DNA of 64,000 nucleotides from Spirometra erinaceieuropaei (Eukaryota > Platyhelminthes > Cestoda > Diphyllobothriidea > Diphyllobothriidae). Below the pieces are notes generated by a model. That model saw only the letters and a list, made by a program, of their open reading frames with translations. It did no database searches and had not been told where the DNA came from. The stretch lies in NCBI GenBank assembly GCA_902702965.1, contig CACRXP010000020.1, positions 1,954,823 through 2,018,822 on the forward strand, given 5' to 3'. Of this stretch, positions 33,206-47,229 are shown in pieces. Made by a program: the position numbers and the translations under genes. How positions within the stretch are numbered: the first letter of the stretch is position 1; each line of letters opens with the position of its first letter.

Positions 33206-35565
33206 ATTTGATGTTACCACCTTCACAAATTTTTGACACACTTCCACTGCGTGTAATATAAAAGGAGTTCAAAGTTGCCGCAGACGGCAAGGAAGCAGAA
33301 GATGAGCAGATGGAGGAATGAGATCGGCAAGGCGGAAAAGCACGGATGACTACAACAAGAGCAGATACCAGCGGGAAAGAAAACAAAAAAAGGTGTGTAT
33401 ACATAGGCGTTTGCAGACAAATGATTTTGAACAATTAGATTTTACGAAGTGGCATACTGCTGTTCATCTTATATTGGTCCATTATAGGCCTTCTATATTC
33501 AACAACCGAATTTACTTTGGTTTAAGATTAAGATAGTCAATGATTCCAAAAAGTGAAGTTTTACATCAAAAGTGATTACCAAGATGGACTGAGGTGTACC
33601 ATGCACCAGGCATTTGATCCTACCCGGATGATGGTCGTAGACCGAAATCTTTGTTTTTTTCGACCTGCAACATAACTTTTCTCATCAAAAAAGGTTTGTT
33701 ACCTTGATCAGGGCTGCTGAACTCTTTCCGACCATCCAGCAGTTTAGATGCTCTAAGTTTTGCACAGTGCAATCATGAACTGGCTTTTTTCTCTCTTTTT
33801 GGGTACCATTTAAACGAAAACTTTTCATCCGACAAAAACTTACCGGGATGGTACGGGCAATATCAGAACTTCATAAGAGCGTGGGGGCCGTGATCTGTCC
33901 AATATTTGTTCAAGACACGGGCATGTAACAAGTCACCTCTGATCGAAGTACGCGCAAAAAATCCTTCACTGAACCAGTGGCATGTGTCTGTCAACTGCAA
34001 TTTCGACTGACATTCTTGAAGGCGCTGTCAAGATCAGCTGACTTTGCTTGACAAGACGCATGTCAAGTTGTCTTCAATTAGACTCTGAGCAGGTTCGCAT
34101 AGCCTTGAGTCAAAGGTTGCTGATTGTGAAAGTTCTGAGTGAGGGCTGCAAGAGAACGGTTCGCAGCGATGACAAATCTAATCTTTGTGATGTCTGACAG
34201 TGTGACGTGTTAAAATCAACTGCGCCGTTGTTAAAGCAAAAGTGAAAAAACGCATCTGGATTTTAGAATAGGATAAGGAAAAAATGGTGCCTCGACCTAG
34301 GCCAATGCATTCAAGACCTGTCTGTTGGGTGGCAAATAGTTAACTGTATTTTTATCTACACAACCCAGGCGTATTTAAGCAAAAATATATAGCCGATTTG
34401 AACGTTATTTCTGCCGAAGCAAGTCGGCCAGGTTGTTACGGCCAGGCATGCAGAATTCTAGGAGTGAGGCGTTTGTTTTCTGACCCAGGCAAACGTGCAG
34501 GTTTGTTGGATAAATACACCAAAATGTACACGTCACACCTATTACGCCAACGTTTAGCTTTTCATGTCAAACATAGACTTGGTTATTTATCTGGTTTCGA
34601 AGGCCTACTTATTTTATTTGAGTAGGCATATTATATAAGAGTTATGTTTAGGCTGAACTTAGAGTAATTAGAGGCTAGGGTTAAGGTTCAATTTAACGTC
34701 TAAGATAGGTTAGAGATTGAGGTTAGTGAAAAGTCTAGGTTTGAGGCTAGGTTTGGTGTTACGTTGGCCTGCCGCCTATCGTCCTATCCAATCTGGTCTT
34801 TATTAACCAATAATCTTCGACTGTCTGTTTTCCGCCCGTTTGCACGTCCCTATTCTGTTTTTTTTGGACTTCGCGGTCTGTTCCAGACCCTCGTGCGAGT
34901 TTTTCAATGCCATCCGCAGATTCTCTTAATTATCTTACCGACAAAACTCATATTGGCGTCCGTCCAGCATTGCAGTAGTCCCTGGCCTGCATTTTCTCTG
35001 CTTATACGATCTCCGCTTAGCTTGTCTACAAGCTTTTTTTGTTTATTCTTTATTGTCTAAATTCTGTGCTGATGCCTTACATGAAACGGAACAGTCCAAC
35101 TCGGCAAACGCACACTGTCTGTTATTCATCACCAATTATTTGCAATAATATACGTTGATTTTCGGCAACAGCCAGGAACGACGGGGAGTGTCCAGACATG
35201 ACAAAGAGGGAAGAAGGCGAAATTATGGTCCCCTTTTGAAGTCTGGGAAAGGAGAATGATATACCATTGGAGTGCATTTCGGTTTCTTTTTGTGATAACG
35301 CAACGCAGATAGAAGTGCGTGAAGACCAGATTGGACCATGTTAGTTGAAGTGTATGAGCAAACCAATGTAGCTGACTGCACAGCTATCACATCTACCGTC
35401 GCTACTACCCACTTAGAGCATCTCGCTGCTATCTTGCGGATAACTCGAAATGCATAACTGGCGTCTACCCAGCAGCAGGTTAGCGCTCTTGAAGCTGAAG
35501 CTGATTCCAGGGAACGGTCATGGCCCGTTTCTACGGCCTTCTCCGAGGCGCATCTTGACGAAACA
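33206..35565. other. Unrecognised region with a degenerate TTAGG-like tract
   Basis: Bases 34655-34760 are rich in 'ggctagg', 'ggttag' and 'gaggttag' words, resembling decayed TTAGGG-like repeat. The rest, including frames at 34398-34625 and 34764-35060, matches nothing I know. Confidence 0.4.
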
Positions 35566-35569
35566 CATC

Positions 35570-36605
35570 AAATTAATTGGATTCTACTGTTGCCGCAAAA
35601 TTCCGCTATACCCCTTCGTGGAAATTAACCACGATGTGTTGCGCCAAAATGCTAGCATTACAGAAACATTTTCTGTGTAGCTCTGAAGTTATTTTCTATC
35701 CTGTCAATAGCAATGAGAGATTCCTTCTCCGGAATATTAGAGAGCGTGCCACAAAACCCGCCGTTGCAACTGCCGAAAAGAAAGGCTCATTTCTAAGACT
35801 GCTTTTTCTAGGAGACGCAGCAAACGAGTTAGTGAGACGACGTCTTAAGACAGCTCTCGCGAGTGTCTTCACCCCGGCGAACTTGCGCGTATTCTTCGCA
35901 AACTCCCCCCTACTACGGTTGGAGGGCAAAGATCGGCTGCCGTTGCAGGCCACATCCATGTTCATTTATTCATTCACCTGCTCTTGTAGAACGGGGTACA
36001 CTGGCCGCACAACGAGGCGTCTGGAAAAGAGATACGCGAACACCTTCCTCCCTGACTAGGTAGAGGTGAAAACCGATCGATTTCGAGTTCGATTCTCGCA
36101 CATCTGATCGATACGAACCACCAAGCTGACGCTAAAGAAGTCTTTAAAGTTATCTACTGGGCATCGACACACTACTCTAAAGGCCTGCGCAAACAGGTGC
36201 TAGCCACAGCTGAAGCAGTGGCCATCTGACTAGCGAACCCAGTACTCTGTTGTCAGAAGATGCTAACAAAAGCAGTCTATCTGCCCTGGCCGACTCCAGG
36301 CGGTGATCGCACGCCGTCCCGACGCCCTGAGAGCAGTTACACGCACTTACAGCGCTTACAATCTAGCCGGAACCCCTCTTCTTCCACCTCCCCCCCTCCC
36401 ACCCCAACTCCACCGTCCTCAACACGCTGACTCCGTCATGTGGGCGGCGCGAGAACATGGAACCCGATTAACCCTGCCCCTGAGACGCACTTATATCCTG
36501 TCTACAATTAGAATAACCATTACCCATGTAAATGTATCGGCCCGATGATGAGTCACCGAAAACATATATTCGTCAACTGACTCGCTGATAGTAATACGGG
36601 AATTT
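35570..36605 (+). pseudogene. Group B PLE, C-terminal part
   Basis: A frame at 35577-36059 contains FLGDAANELVRRRLKTAL followed by FIYSFTCSCRTGYTGRTTRRL, a GIY-YIG nuclease core preceded by the linker also seen in the minus copy near 47900 (DAPSELLRRRLTQAV). Past a frameshift, 36180-36300 gives the group B C-terminus (GLRKQVLATAEAVAI, then LCCQK). The end (36540-36605) shares the 'GATGATGAG..CCGAAAAC' terminal block with the insertion at 11.2-11.8 kb. RT is absent. Confidence 0.82.
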
Positions 36606-37106
36606 TCGCAGAAATAATCATTAATTTCTGTAGACTTTTATTAAATATACCTGTTTTGATGGAAAAACGTTAAGCATGTTTCAGACTTTTGGAAACTAAT
36701 AGTATAGAATGTTTTTCAAAATAAGATTCGCAACTTTCTTTATGAGAAGCAAATCAAGGGTTGCCTAACGAGTGCCCCGACACATACATTTTGAACGTCA
36801 AATGGCTGCCAGCTGCTAGTAGAATGCAATTAAGACATACACTCTACACGAGAGTAACATGCGGGTGTATCGCACGGTTTTATTTGGAAGAATTTAATGG
36901 CCAGGCAAATAGTCATACTGTCTTCCGTTAAAGAGAAAAATGTGCTCTTCTAACCGAGGTTAAACCCGAAAAACTGCTCGCACCATCCAAATGAATTACG
37001 TAAGATTTACTGAGAGGCAAAATGTAAAATTATCTCTCGCGTACATGTTCGGTTTATTGGTGGGTCTAAGCGTTTGTGTCGATCTCACAGAGAAGTTGTA
37101 ATTAGA
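36606..37106. other. No feature recognised
   Basis: AT-rich stretch between a PLE end and a fold-back arm. No repeat match beyond short words. Confidence 0.35.
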
Positions 37107-37385
37107 ACTACATAAGGTGAGCTACCTCATGAAATGTCAACCGAAATTCCGAAATGCGTCTTCGCTTCGAAAAGATTAATTAAGTGGGGCTGTAAATCTA
37201 ATCATCGTGCAACATAATTCTATAATGATTCAGTTACTTCAGGATACCATGTTGAACAAACTTCCTTGCGTCTGCATGCAAAAACCAAACTCTGTAAAAA
37301 ACGACCATTTATCTATGCATGTTTTCCATGAAATATAATTGAATCTTTAAGGGCATCGAAAATCGATGGGAAAAATGCATGCTAC
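37107..37385. mobile_element. One arm of a fold-back F1 element
   Basis: It starts 'gtgagctacctcatgaaatgtcaaccgaaattccg' like the F1 left ends and ends with the 'gggcatcgaaaatcgatgggaaaaatgcatgct' block. The opposite arm and central part are missing; the SINE and PLE remnants follow. Confidence 0.65.
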
Positions 37386-37439
37386 TCCACCCCAGTGGAA
37401 TAGAAGTAAGTAACTTGACTGAAGGGCATAATGTGATAT

Positions 37440-37735
37440 GTCCGATAACTATCAACACCCCGCGTGTCGTAGGAAACATCCGAAGGGAAGAGGAGAATAT
37501 AAATACTATCCGAGGTATAAATTGGACCTATTGGATCCCAGAGCAATTTGGAGGAGGTTAACGACAAAGGACAAGGCAAACTGGAATGGCCGTTTCTGGC
37601 TTATAATCAGTCGTCAGCCAACCTCGATTGCGGTCTCCACGTTCACTGGGCATTGCTAATCCAGCGCCTTACCAAATGGACCACGGGCTTGCTGTTCTAT
37701 CGGCTGCAGCCGAAAATATTAACAATTACTGAAGT
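37440..37735 (-). repeat. Isolated decayed SINE unit
   Basis: The order 'acaaggcaaactggaatggc', 'cagtcgtcagccaacc', a tRNA-like stretch with 'accacgggc' (37680-37690) and 'gttctatcggctg' matches the SINE units at 25.8-27.2 kb. A and B boxes are damaged. It abuts the following PLE directly. Confidence 0.6.
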
Positions 37736-38860
37736 ATCTAATTGCGGCGATGACACTTTTGTCATTTTAAAATCCTCTGATGTAGAGCATCTTGAAGAAC
37801 CACTGAACTCGGATGACCCGAATATCCAATTTACGATGGAAGCTGACACCAACGACAACCTCCCCTTCCTCGATGTCCAAGTGCGTCGGTGTGCAACAAG
37901 GTAAATGCAAACTACCGTTTATAAGGCAAGTAATACACTTTAACAGAAATTATCCTCTTTATCGCAAACGCAGCTGTGTCCGGACACTATTCTAGCACAT
38001 CAGCTGACAGAAGAGCAATAACTTCATAAGCCCATTCGGAAAAATGAATATCCAAGTCATTTTATCAAGCAAAGCAAGCGCCGAGTGAAAAGACGATGAT
38101 AACAAGAACAGCAACCCGTAGTCTGGAGGACTATTCCTTACATTAAAGGAGTCCACGAAGCAATTTCAAGACAGTTACAACCCACCAGGGTAAGAATTAC
38201 TCATTGACCCCATACAACAATTTGTCGTCGTTTGGTGCAACCGAAGGACACACTGCCACCTACTGAAACCTCAGCAGTCGTCTACCAAATGCATCGCAAC
38301 GATGGAGTCTGCAAGTACGTTGGGGAATTCGGACGGAAATTTCAGACCCGCCTACACGAACACAAACTGGCAACTCGGAGAGTAGACCCGAACTTACAGT
38401 TTGCAACGCGTATAGCAGACACTGATCACAGTTTTGGCTTTCATGGAGGAACTATTTAAAGCCAGGACATTTAAAAGAACAGAACGCCATACACTTGGGG
38501 CATGCCAATTCCACCAACAGGTATCTAGACCCTTTTGCGGTCTATAGAGTTATACGTCACTATGTACTCCATGACCAGGACAATACAGTCACAAGAGCAA
38601 ATATGATCTGTCGACTAATTCTCCCGAACGAAATGCTCAGATGCGACCGACTCCATTTGCTGTGGCGATAAACAAAGCAGGTGGCCGCCTACATTCACAT
38701 ATAATGGCCAGAAGGCCAAGGCAACAAAGGACAACCAATTGGGTCGTTTGTTTAAAATTCTGTTCTATTTTTTGCACAAAACGCTTTGAAAATGTGGAGT
38801 CCGTCAAGCCCTCCAAAACGTCAGCTACTCTGATCCTGTATGCCCTACGCATTTCTCAGA
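37736..38860 (+). pseudogene. Group A PLE copy 3 (end of RT, GIY-YIG, tail)
   Basis: It opens inside the RT catalytic box (a GDDTFVIL-type reading at 37748-37771), continues with LPFLDVQVRR (about 37857-37890), and has a GIY-YIG domain in the frame 38232-38459: SAVVYQMHRNDGVCKYVGE, R-x-FQTRLHEHKLATRR, then DHSFGF. The tail at 38490-38600 ('ccaacaggtatct.gacc', 'cactatgt.ct') parallels 49720-49800 in the copy at 48.9 kb. Stops interrupt the segment between thumb and nuclease. Confidence 0.85.
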
Positions 38861-40374
38861 TTAGGTAGATTGAATCATTCTATCCTATTGCTACTATAGA
38901 AAATAGAGCTGCATATACTATTGATCCGTCTGGTGCGGAAGTTGGTCCCGATGAGTCCATTAGCTTACCGGTTGGGAGTCCAACACTAGGGCAGCTGGAA
39001 GGGAGGCACCTGGAGATTGCTGACGCTGAATGCGAAAAGAGAACGTTGTTCGGAGCATTGGCGGGGAGTAGAGCGTGATTCAATGTTTGCGAGGGCAGCG
39101 GCACCGACAGTCTTCACCGACACACGGTAACACCTCGCCCCTCCTGAGTTCCCGCAGAAGTGACTTCAGTTCACTCAGACAACTCATTCGGATCCAAGGT
39201 GCGTTCCAACTGCTGATTCATCGGCTCCCACGTGGGTGTGGGAAAAGTTGTGAAGTCCCCTCCTTCTGACCTAGGTGCCGCAATTACGAAATCCACTGCA
39301 GTCATCCTGCCTTGGTCCCCGTGAACATAGTGGCGCAGAGCTTGAGAAGCCGGTAGTAGGTCGCGCACATAAGCGTACAAGTAAAAACAGTTATGGCAGC
39401 GTTTCTTATCAGTCTTTTTAAATAAGAAACACATGCGTTGGCACGATGTTTTAAAATTTGACTCCTTCTTTGTGGATCTGCATGGCGCACGCAAGCAACT
39501 TAACAGTTTGTCAAGCGAAAATTGCGTTTTTATCTAATTGTCTGCGTCCCTTGATGATCCCATATGCTGGGCTAAAGGCTGCTCCTTCTCCTATAGCAAA
39601 ATTACACTACTCTAGGTCATCCTGGCGATGCCTCCCCTATCTCGTGGAGAGTCGAAAACGTATAAGTGTATAAACGTTTAAAGGACTGAAGAGTCACCCT
39701 ATCAGTGAACTGTTTAAAAACTGAAACAAATCTCTTCATAAGGTATACTTTCCGACAGACTAGTTGTAAGAAATGGCATCCTGTGTGTTTTTCCGGTGGA
39801 AGACAATCACTACTTAATTAGTTTATTATGAATATGTCTGGATAAGGTGGGTGTAATGATGGTTAGCAAGGAATGAGCTTAAAACCCTTAAGAAAATCAT
39901 CTAATATGCTAATACTCATCCTGGCCTCGCTTATGAGCCGGTTTCTTACTAAGAGCGTACGCAAAAGTTACAGTCCACATTTTGAAGGTTTCTACTCGTA
40001 AGGCACTGTCGTCGTCGTATCCGAATGACGCAATTAATACGCACGTCGCCAAATTAGTCGTCCTCACTATGGCAACGGAATTGATAAAGCCTTCACACGC
40101 ACCACTACCCCGGCTATCGCTGACATCTGGCTTACCAAAGAAGGGATAGGGAGGAGTTTGCCTTTTTGCATTTCTGCCATGGTAACCACAGCAGTTGAAA
40201 CAGTGGTTTTAACATAAGGCCAGTGTGACGTAATCAGTGTCCCGTTCCCTTCTGAGGTGAAGGCAGCGTGAAATCCCAAGAGTCTGTCACCTTGCCGAGA
40301 AGAATTGCCCAAAGAAGACGAAGGTGTGATCACCGGAATAAGAAGTTTATTGGCCTGACGGTTCGGATCCACAC
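38861..40374. other. Unrecognised region
   Basis: No repeat family or protein recognised. The frames at 39171-39494 minus and 40067-40423 minus are open for about 110 codons but carry no motif I can name. Confidence 0.35.
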
Positions 40375-41025
40375 TCGAACACATCATCCGAGACAGTCGC
40401 AGATAAGAGTAATGGTGGCACAAGGAGTGCAGTATTTATAGCACGTGGCTGCTGTGGGACAATATGCGCACTGTAATTAACAGCTCTCGCAATCACCGCT
40501 GAGGTCATAATTGATGCGATGGTGACTTGTCAGTCCGCGTCCGAGTCGTTAGTGGCTGTGATTTCGTCATCCGTGCTGGATGCTGGTGTGACGATTGCTC
40601 GGCAAATTGGCTCCCTGTCACTGGGATAATTGCTCGCCCGCGCCCTCCCCGCGTGACTGATTTCCCTGCTCAGGGAAAATCTCAGCACACAATAAGGTAC
40701 CGGGAGGTCATTGCGCTTGTTGATGGATTGCGTGCCAGGGAATTATGACTCGAGCAGCTCGCGGCTCACGCGATTTTTCAACCTTTGCGAGGATTTCAGC
40801 CTCTGAAATCTTGAAAATATGGCCGGGTGCCGTCGATTGTGCCGCCACCAGAGAGCAAGCGTTTTCCCGCTCCACTGCGGCTGCGTGATCGGCAATTTGA
40901 GAACGGAGTAATCTCCCAGTTTCTCCGACATAGTTGCTTTGTCCGCAACCACACCAGATCCGGTCAGGCCAATAAATTTCTTGTTCCAGTGATCTAATCT
41001 TCGTCTTATAAACTGCCACCTGGAA
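40375..41025 (-). pseudogene. Group C PLE end, minus-strand copy
   Basis: A 103-codon minus frame (40708-41019) reads RIWCGCGQSNYVGETGRLL followed by RSQIADHAAAVER, the GIY-YIG nuclease core of a PLE with an intact YVG box. The downstream tail (40380-40730) parallels 32680-33130. This is the better preserved of the two group C nucleases but has no RT. Confidence 0.78.
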
Positions 41026-44000
41026 CTCGCCCGTCCGCTTCTATCAGCAAGAAATGCAAGTCTACGGAGGCCAGTGTAAGAGTCAGGTCAATAAATGCGG
41101 TAGGCGTATATGGAGACATTTTAAAAAATTAAAGTAATGAAAGCTTTTTACATGAGGACTGAGTTAGTAAATAATCCAGCCTAATCCAGTTTACTTGTGG
41201 GAAGTGTCTAAACTCAAAATCAGTTGAACAGCTGCTTAAGTGGCTTTTAAAAAAGGAGATAAAATGCCTCGTCCGCCGATCATAAAAAAACTTCTAGTTA
41301 TTGGTCATTCCGTCGACCCCAAAATATGCTTCCGACAGCTCATGCCGACGCGAACGACTCGGGGATTGCGCTATTTAAAAGGTGCTCACATACGACAGAC
41401 GAATCTCGACCTATGCAAACAGTTAAACCACGTCGTCAACCTTAAGTTGTCCTGGTAAATCTCAGTCCTTAGATTTATGCACCCAATGCATTTTGTTGTT
41501 TATATCTGTTCTAAAAGGACTTGTGGCGTCAGGAGACAAAATATTACCGTGAAGGTTATTTTACACTGCCGAACAATGTATTATAAAAAATTTTCGATGG
41601 ATCAGGACGATTGTTCTCGTGCCGATTAGTTAATTTAACTCATCCAAGAGGCAGACAATGTGGTAAAGCTTATGATCAGAAGGCTACGTGCGGGCATAAG
41701 TGTCTTACGGAAATTTAGTAAAAAAAAATCCACCTATAATATAGAACATCCGTATTCCCGTGGCCCCGCCAATTTTACTTGACAAGATTTCAAAAATACG
41801 AGACTTTATTCCGCTAATCTGTCCAAAAGCAAATTCCGGTACGACAAAGATAAAGTATATGCGCGGGGCATACAGTTGCTAACTGTTTTTTTAAACAAAT
41901 TCACTAATGTTTTAACGCTCCTGCTTCACCGCTAAAGGTATTCATTTCATTTACTAATAGTTTGAGTATTTTTTACAACCTGACTGCTCTTCGTGACGAA
42001 CGTTTTTTAAAAAAAACGAACTTTCCATTTGTCGCAGAATTACGCGTGAGGGGTGCAGGAAAAAGGTCAACCTAAACATTTCGATATCGCCGACTCCTCA
42101 GTGCCGTACAGGTCAGCTAATGTCATCCTGCTAACGAAGGACCGACCAAGAACTCTACCGAACAACACTTTTTAAAAGTACTCTTGGCAGTTCTCCAGAT
42201 TCTTCCCTTACCTCACGGACATACCTAACCGTTGCCGCTGATTGGTTAATTTTTCTAAATAAACATTTTTCAGTCTGAGTAGTTAGAGGTGGCCGTAGGT
42301 CCTATATTACGAATTTTCTATAAGGGGGACCAGGAAGTGTAGTGTCTAGCCCTTGGGGCTACTCGCATTGCAAACAAAGGTTTAAAACATGGAAATTGGT
42401 GTTTAGAAGAACTAACCAGGAAACCAGAATAACAGCATTTTTATTCATGTATTGCAACACTCACTAACATCGCTCATTGATCAACTATGCCGTGAACTTG
42501 CCGTCACGTGCCTTCTTCGCGATACCGGGACCTCTCTTGACCGGTTTCATTTTCGTTAACGAAAACACCTCTCCGCTATTTGCTATTCAGTCAGCTGGAT
42601 GTGCGGTGCTTGTCCATGTCTCTGTCTTTCGGATTACGAAGGAATGGCCGTGCAGACCTCACAACTAACCAATAAAATGCCGAGACCGTTCAAGTCCACT
42701 TTTTGCAATACTTGCTTCCTCAAAAGTTTTGTGTCCTGTCGGGGTTTTTTCTTGTCGTCGTCGTATGCCCAACATGGTAAAGGAGTGGCTAACGATGCGC
42801 AAGGACAACAACATCCAGAGATGGACTTTTTGTGAATTTCCGAATTTTTGTCTCAACCGGCCGGCAGCAAATAATTTTGCGCACTTTTACGACAGCTGAT
42901 AAAATGAGCTTTTAATCGGTCGAATTTGCTGCCTTCTGACGCAGCATTGCTTCGATCTGTCAGTACTAATGGATACACGTGCAAGATTTTTGCCGAAGTT
43001 GTTACCATCTGTGGGGCATGCATGAAGATTTCAAGGCCCGTTGTGTGCGTTAATTGAGCAGGTAAAATTGCATCAAAGCGCTACCTTCAAAACCGTCAAA
43101 CGAATTAAATGTAACAGACACTCCGGCATGTGCTTTAAGACAAATAATGAAAGCTTCTGCACCCTCTCATGTCAACCGAAAAAAAACTGTCAGAGGATAT
43201 TACGTGGGTATGTAATGGCATTCTTCTAGCAAATGCATGGTCACATGCTGGAAAATTTTTCGACTGGCACGACACGCTCGAAGAAACTGTCAGATAAGCT
43301 ACTCACATGCAGCTCGGTGATAAAACGACCCGACCGGTCAGTCAGCGACTAATGTCTTGTGCGTGCGAATGGCCAGCTCGCTTGGATTTTCGCCGAATTC
43401 CTAAACCCAGCCGACGTGAGTAAACAGTCGGTTTAACTCTTGATAGGTACTTGAGAGAGCAGCATAGGTTTGTGTGCCGATAAATATCAATTTTCGCTTC
43501 GTCTTATAATCTCTTCCACTATAAAGACACACGAGTAGCTAAGCAGTAACGGTTATTGCGTAAGCGACTTCTGTAACCGTTGACACCAACTGTTAAACTG
43601 CTGCTCCTGCAATTAAAGCAACCGTTGAAAAGTAGAACAGCGGATCCAGGCAGCTCCGTGGCTAAGGTGTCTGTTACTCTGGTCTCTCCTCGCTGCCGTT
43701 ATTAAATTTTTATTGTTTAATCAGTGTGATCTAGGCGGAGGATAATTTACGGCCTACAACAGGCACGAGGTCTACGTGGGCTAGTTTAATCCCTGGGTTG
43801 CCTAATTGCATTGACTAGAACATAGTCAGCCCAGGCCGGTTATGATGAGGAGAATGGCGTTAGACCACATAAGCCAGCACCACGATGTTTGTTTAAACTG
43901 GAAGCTGAAGACCGCGCCCTATTTTCAAGTCACTGGTCCTTAAACTCTCTTTTAACCTCAACTTCAATGCTCGTAATTTGAATGTCTCAATTTCGTTTAA

Positions 44001-47000
44001 GTAATGGATTGGACTACATTACCTCAACCCACTTGCTTTGGTTTTTGGATGCATCTTGTAGATAACTACCACTTTCTATCAGGCGAGATTACCTCCTGCG
44101 GGTTGATCGCGCACTGCAAAATGTGACCTGTGGCAAATGAGCCAGAGGCATTGATGCCGAGGTGCCTTTCGGATAAATCCCGCAACATATTCGTCAACCA
44201 TTGCGGTTAAGCCTTAATTTAATTACTCCATTGTAAACGTCCCTAGCTGTTTCAAATTAATTTAACAGGTAAAAATAGAGTTTGAATGTTTGTTGCGTAT
44301 GCTGTTATCTGTTCATGATTGCTTGTACGGCATTATGAGTTTGGTGATTTCGGAAAACCAGTGGATCGGTTTGCATAGCCGATCGGCAACAACAGAGAGC
44401 AGTAGGTGGCAGAACACTGATGAACTTAGTTTTGATGAAGTACAGTACGTGAATTATCTCATGAAACCTTACAACGGCAACTGATGTGAGAATTTCTGGA
44501 TTTCTTACATGATGCACATTTGACTTGCTGATTCAGCTCTCATAAGGAAATGTCATTTTCTTGTGCAAAGATTGTGTCCAGGTTATTTTATAAAGCAAAA
44601 TTTTCATAAATTTGAAGGAAAGTGAACGTCGCGATATAATCAAGCAATCTGCCTTTGCTAATACTTGTTATAGACATGGGTTGCTTATCTGAGCGTATTT
44701 TCCATGGAAAGAGGAGTAGTGATCTCTTGAGAGTTTTACCGGACAGAGCTGGCCAGGCCAGATGCTAACCAGATGTTTTATCGATTTTTAGAAGTCACAT
44801 TAGCAGATTGGCGTGATTGTATGTCCTGAAGTGCCGTACTAACGTACACAAGCAATCCTACGTTTAAATGTATTGAAATCGCCTTGCCGTTTGGAAACGT
44901 TTCAATGTGGTCACGGAAATTACCACCAGCGAATAATTATTTCCAGTTTTGAACAGATGAAACATTACTTGTCGTGCAGTTTAGCTTCTGCACATTCCTA
45001 ATTCACAAATGGAACAAGCAAAATCTTACCTGTTTCAGCAAAATATTAGTAGGGCACTTTGCCGTGCATTCATAATCGTAGAAGGGAGTCTAAAAACGAA
45101 CAAAACAGTACAAATGTCGCAATAAAAAGACAAAGGCATGTCATTGCGTTTTCAGTTAAAAAATATTTGTATTGTTTAGGGGCGTAAAAGATACGGACAA
45201 AAGTGTCAAATTTGTTTGGCCTTTGTACAAAAATGCAAAGTACACAGAGATCTTTAAAGAAGTAACTTATTAGGGAAAGTTTTCCTGATAATCGAAGGCC
45301 TATTTGTTGCTGGATTTCGTTGTGGACAGCAGTTTTATTCAACAATGAATTTCCATGCTTAAGTGAGTTTTTAAATGTGACCCAAACGATCTTCTACATG
45401 AAAGAGAACTCCCAAACACTCACTACCTCGGTAAATGGCCACAATAAGTATCTTATTTTAAATTTTCTAACCAGTAAATGATAGAGAACCTGTCTTAATG
45501 GTCGATCAGCGGGAAACACGGAAAATCATGGAGTATTAAGCGATACTTCAGGGTCGATATCACACTCAAAGTATTCCAAAACAAACGAAAATGCAAATTA
45601 ATTTAACGGAAGAAAATTTCTCTTATAAACACAAAAATGGTATATTTACGATTACGTCTGTCAATTCTGTTAAAATTTATTAGTCACAGATCGGCCTGGT
45701 AGCGTGTGACTTTGTAAAAACGTTTTCTCCAACGACGTCCACGTCGGTAAAATCCAGCATAATCCTGTTTCTCATGTTGAACCGCATCTCAGTTAACTCA
45801 AACGACTTGAGAATACCATGAATCCCCGAAAAACTGTTTTGGAATCTATACTCAGACTGTAGACTGTTGGCAAACCGCAATACCTGAAGTTATACCAATT
45901 CCCAAAGAATATACCGATGGAAACTTAATTAAAACATCATTTTTAAAGAAATTTTATTCGTGTATCCATGTTTACTCAGTTTTTGCATTGGAGGAGATTT
46001 TGTACACCTAAGAAGAAGTTTGCTCAACTAAAACCAAATCCGACTCTTTTGGGATTTTTCGCTTTTCTAGAGCAATTGGCATTTCGAAGAAACGCCACAC
46101 TGCCTTTACTGTTTTTTGTGTTCTTAATTCTTCTTTAAATTCACTTAATTAGCATAGATATTGGATCCATGCATTGGGGATGGCTTGCGAGTGAGTAGCA
46201 ATGATTCGTCAATTTCGACACCTTTCATGAGTTAGGTCACTAACCGTACTTAGAGCATGTTTGATAGACCCCATACGCTGTGCATGTTTGCTTTTCTTGT
46301 CCCAGATGGTGGCCAAGGTTGTGATTGGCTAAATAACAAATGAAACACTCTACCCTTGTCCTCTGTCTTCAACCGCTATACCATTATAACTTAAATTATT
46401 TTGGCCAGACAGCTGGTCGCCTGTTTGGGACCTTTGTCACCCATGCGGGGCCTATTCGTTTCTCGAAATCTTGGGGGGGGGTTACTGTGCGTCCAATACT
46501 GCTTGGACAAATTGTCAATCTGCAGCAAAATAAAACATCTGCTAATGGAGTAATAATGAACTTCGTTTTGAGTACTTACGAGCCATTTGATAGTACATCT
46601 AGGTCGGACCTTGTTTCGTAACCGTACCTGAAGTAGACATGCCCCAAACTAACCCTAACCCCTAGCATTAACTCCTAAACCTATCTCCTAACCCCTAACC
46701 TGTGCGGCTAGGAAATGGAATCTTGTGCTATGCATGGGCTGGTTTTGCGTTCTGGGAGTCATTGGTGCAATTTTAACGCGGTAAGTCCGAAACAACAGGC
46801 ATTTTAGACTACCGCAGCACCGTCAGTTTCTGGTGTTTGGGCAACTAGAATGATGTTGTTTCCGAGACTTTCACGTGTCGTGTGCATTTTTACGCCCCCT
46901 TGTTTCGAGCTCAAGGCTGCAGTTCAATTCGCATTTCTGAAACCTATTTTCAAAGGGTTGTCATAGGGATCTATGGGTGTTTAGGAGATAAGAAAATGTT

Positions 47001-47225
47001 GCCAGTTTATGCGAAAAAACTGGTAATGCTCTCAGTGGTGCGCTAGTGATTGGTAAAGAGTTCAGTTTTCTTTATACACGCCTGTCTCCAAAATGAAATT
47101 ACACTATGTCTGCCAAAATGCGTGTGTTAACACCTTCTGCAACTGCCAGTCAGTGGTCGATTCTGAATCTGTCCGTGCAAAATAATTGCTATGGCTCGAT
47201 CCAAGCGTTTTGTGTACCTAGAAGT
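41026..47225. other. Long AT-rich region without recognised genes
   Basis: Fragments only: 44285-44470 has the R1 blocks 'ggaaaaccagtggatc' and 'aacactgatgaactt' (compare 55035-55135); 46205-46245 resembles a fold-back terminal arm ('tttcatgagttaggtcact'); 46641-46700 is a degenerate CCTAAC tract. The rest shows no protein or RNA gene I recognise. Confidence 0.4.
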
Positions 47226-47229
47226 TTTA

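Noticed and set aside
43630..43690. A tRNA-like or snRNA-like stretch ('gctccgtggctaagg')
   Set aside because: Only an A-box-like word is present; no B box or foldable cloverleaf.
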